NCBI RefSeq assembly: GCF_011617465.1
Contig: NZ_CP050153.1
Span: forward strand, 1,116,001 to 1,180,000
Reading direction: 5' to 3'
From: Brevibacterium pigmentatum
GTDB taxonomy: Bacteria; Actinomycetota; Actinomycetes; Actinomycetales; Brevibacteriaceae
Length of the DNA stretch: 64,000 bases
The notes below the pieces were generated by a model. That model ran no database searches, was not told where the DNA came from, and saw only the letters and a list, made by a program, of their open reading frames with translations. Numbering within the stretch: the first letter of the stretch is position 1; the number at the start of each line of letters is the position of its first letter. Below, one piece after another: positions 62,904 through 64,000 of this stretch. The translations under genes were made by a program, and so were the position numbers.

Positions 62904-62970
62904 TCGCTACGTTGCAGGTCCAAGCACAGTATGTGGGCGGAAACCGTAACGAGGAAGGGCAAGTGCCCAA

Positions 62971-63369
62971 ATGACAATGACTGATCCAGTCGCAGATATG
63001 CTTACGCGTCTGCGCAACGCCAACTCGGCTTATCACGAGGACGTCAGCATGCCGTTCTCGAAGCTCAAGTCGAACATCGCCGAGATCCTCAAGACCGAGG
63101 GCTACATCACCGGCTGGAGCGTCGAAGACGCCGAAGTCGGCAAGACGCTGCTCCTGGACCTGAAGTTCGGACCCAACCGGGAACGTTCGATCGCCGGCCT
63201 GCGCCGTGTGTCGAAGCCGGGGCTGCGCGTCTACGCGAAGTCCACGAACCTGCCCAAGGTTCTCGGCGGCCTCGGCATCGCCATCCTGTCGACCTCGTCA
63301 GGTCTCCTGACGGACCGTCAGGCCGCCAAGAAGGGTGTGGGTGGGGAAGTCCTCGCCTACGTCTGGTAA
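62971..63369 (+). CDS. rpsH: 30S ribosomal protein S8
   Basis: 132 residues: [20 protein letters not shown], and the RNA-binding end [21 protein letters not shown]8 is the usual repressor of the spc operon. Confidence 0.97.
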   Translation: MTMTDPVADMLTRLRNANSAYHEDVSMPFSKLKSNIAEILKTEGYITGWSVEDAEVGKTLLLDLKFGPNRERSIAGLRRVSKPGLRVYAKSTNLPKVLGGLGIAILSTSSGLLTDRQAAKKGVGGEVLAYVW

Positions 63370-63386
63370 AGGAAGGAGAGAAGAAC

Positions 63387-63923
63387 ATGTCACGTATTGG
63401 CAAGAACCCGATCTCCGTTCCCAGCGGCGTCGAGGTCAAGGTCGACGGCCAGGATGTCGCCGTCAAGGGACCTAAGGGCGAACTGTCCGTCACCATCGCC
63501 GAGCCGATCACCGTATCGCTCGAAGACGGTGTCATCACAGTGGCCCGTCCGGACGAAGAGCGCGAATCGCGTTCGCTGCACGGACTGTCCCGCACGCTCA
63601 TCAACAACATGATCGTCGGTGTGACCGATGGCTACTCCAAGGCCCTCGAGATCGTCGGAACCGGTTACCGTGTCCTGGCCAAGGGATCGAACCTCGAGTT
63701 CGCCCTCGGCTACAGCCACCCGATCGTCGTCGAACCGCCGGAGGGAATCTCCTTCAGCGTCGACGGTCAGACCAAGGTCGCTGTCCACGGAATCGACAAG
63801 CAGCTCGTCGGTGAGACCGCTGCGAACATCCGGAAGCTGCGCAAGCCTGAGCCTTACAAGGGCAAGGGTGTGCGCTACGCCGGCGAAATCGTCCGTCGCA
63901 AGGTCGGAAAGGCTGGTAAGTAA
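63387..63923 (+). CDS. rplF: 50S ribosomal protein L6
   Basis: 178 residues: [35 protein letters not shown] and [19 protein letters not shown]. It lies near the sarcin-ricin loop where EF-G and EF-Tu bind. Confidence 0.97.
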   Translation: MSRIGKNPISVPSGVEVKVDGQDVAVKGPKGELSVTIAEPITVSLEDGVITVARPDEERESRSLHGLSRTLINNMIVGVTDGYSKALEIVGTGYRVLAKGSNLEFALGYSHPIVVEPPEGISFSVDGQTKVAVHGIDKQLVGETAANIRKLRKPEPYKGKGVRYAGEIVRRKVGKAGK

Positions 63924-63925
63924 AG

Positions 63926-64000
63926 ATGGCCTTTGGCAAGAAGGAAAGCTACGGCAAGGGCAGGGCAGCTGCTCGCAAGCGTCGTCACGCTCGACTGCGC
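63926..64000 (+). CDS. rplR: 50S ribosomal protein L18, N-terminal part
   Basis: Starts 3 bp after rplF with ATG 63926 and is cut by the window end after 25 codons: MAFGKKESYGKG then a basic stretch RAAARKRRHARLR, the L18 N-terminus. Position after rplF is as expected. Confidence 0.85.
   Translation, partial: MAFGKKESYGKGRAAARKRRHARLR

Overview
The window is high-GC actinobacterial chromosome. The conserved order hadA-hadB-murB, tRNA-Trp-secE-nusG-rplK-rplA, rplJ-rplL, rpoB-rpoC, rpsL-rpsG-fusA-tuf and the S10/spc ribosomal operons, together with mixed ATG/GTG/TTG starts and gene overlaps of the ATGA/GTGA type, points to Micrococcales. Brevibacterium is my best guess, but that is inference from gene order and protein feel, not a database result.

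Layout. 1-730: end of a glycerophosphodiesterase gene, then tRNA-Thr(GGT) and tRNA-Met(CAT). 692-4658: a small, decayed integrative element inserted at the 3' end of tRNA-Met. It is bounded by a perfect 42-bp direct repeat and holds a tyrosine integrase broken by an IS3-family insertion, a FusB-type EF-G-binding zinc protein and one orphan gene. 4775-17423: M20 amidohydrolase, QW-repeat protein, a Tat-exported intradiol dioxygenase followed directly by its own tatA-tatC-tatB, a lipoprotein, a NylB-like serine hydrolase, an ATP-grasp protein, hadA-hadB-murB and a membrane metallophosphoesterase. 17550-26147: tRNA-Trp, secE, nusG, rplK, rplA, then a GAF regulator with aldehyde and alcohol dehydrogenases, then the L10 leader with rplJ-rplL. 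26309-29567: three overlapping genes for unrecognised membrane proteins. 29596-39192: metallo-hydrolase, GNAT, rpoB, rpoC. 39409-47800: phosphofructokinase, DUF1707 protein, a GT2/GtrA pair split by an in-frame stop, a GT39 membrane glycosyltransferase, a two-component system and a Gly/Ser-rich membrane protein. 47898-50703: katG and furA. 51260-64000: rpsL, rpsG, fusA, tuf, then rpsJ through rplR (cut by the window end).

How parts work together. Most of the right half is the core transcription and translation machinery, broken into units by strong hairpins. The Tat cluster looks like a translocon dedicated to one metalloenzyme. The GT2/GtrA/GT39 cluster probably moves a lipid-linked sugar across the membrane and transfers it, next to its own sensor kinase. 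FurA should repress katG.

Most worth a second look: (1) the three-gene membrane operon at 26309-29567, whose first and third proteins share a C-terminal Cys/His motif; (2) a family of 56-bp palindromes (three copies between 20567 and 24890) with compensatory base changes; (3) a 37-bp perfect inverted repeat after rpoC; (4) the tRNA-Met element with its precise att repeats and a TTTCAT array repeated at exactly 10-bp spacing; (5) the dioxygenase-Tat cluster; (6) the TAA that splits GT2-GtrA.
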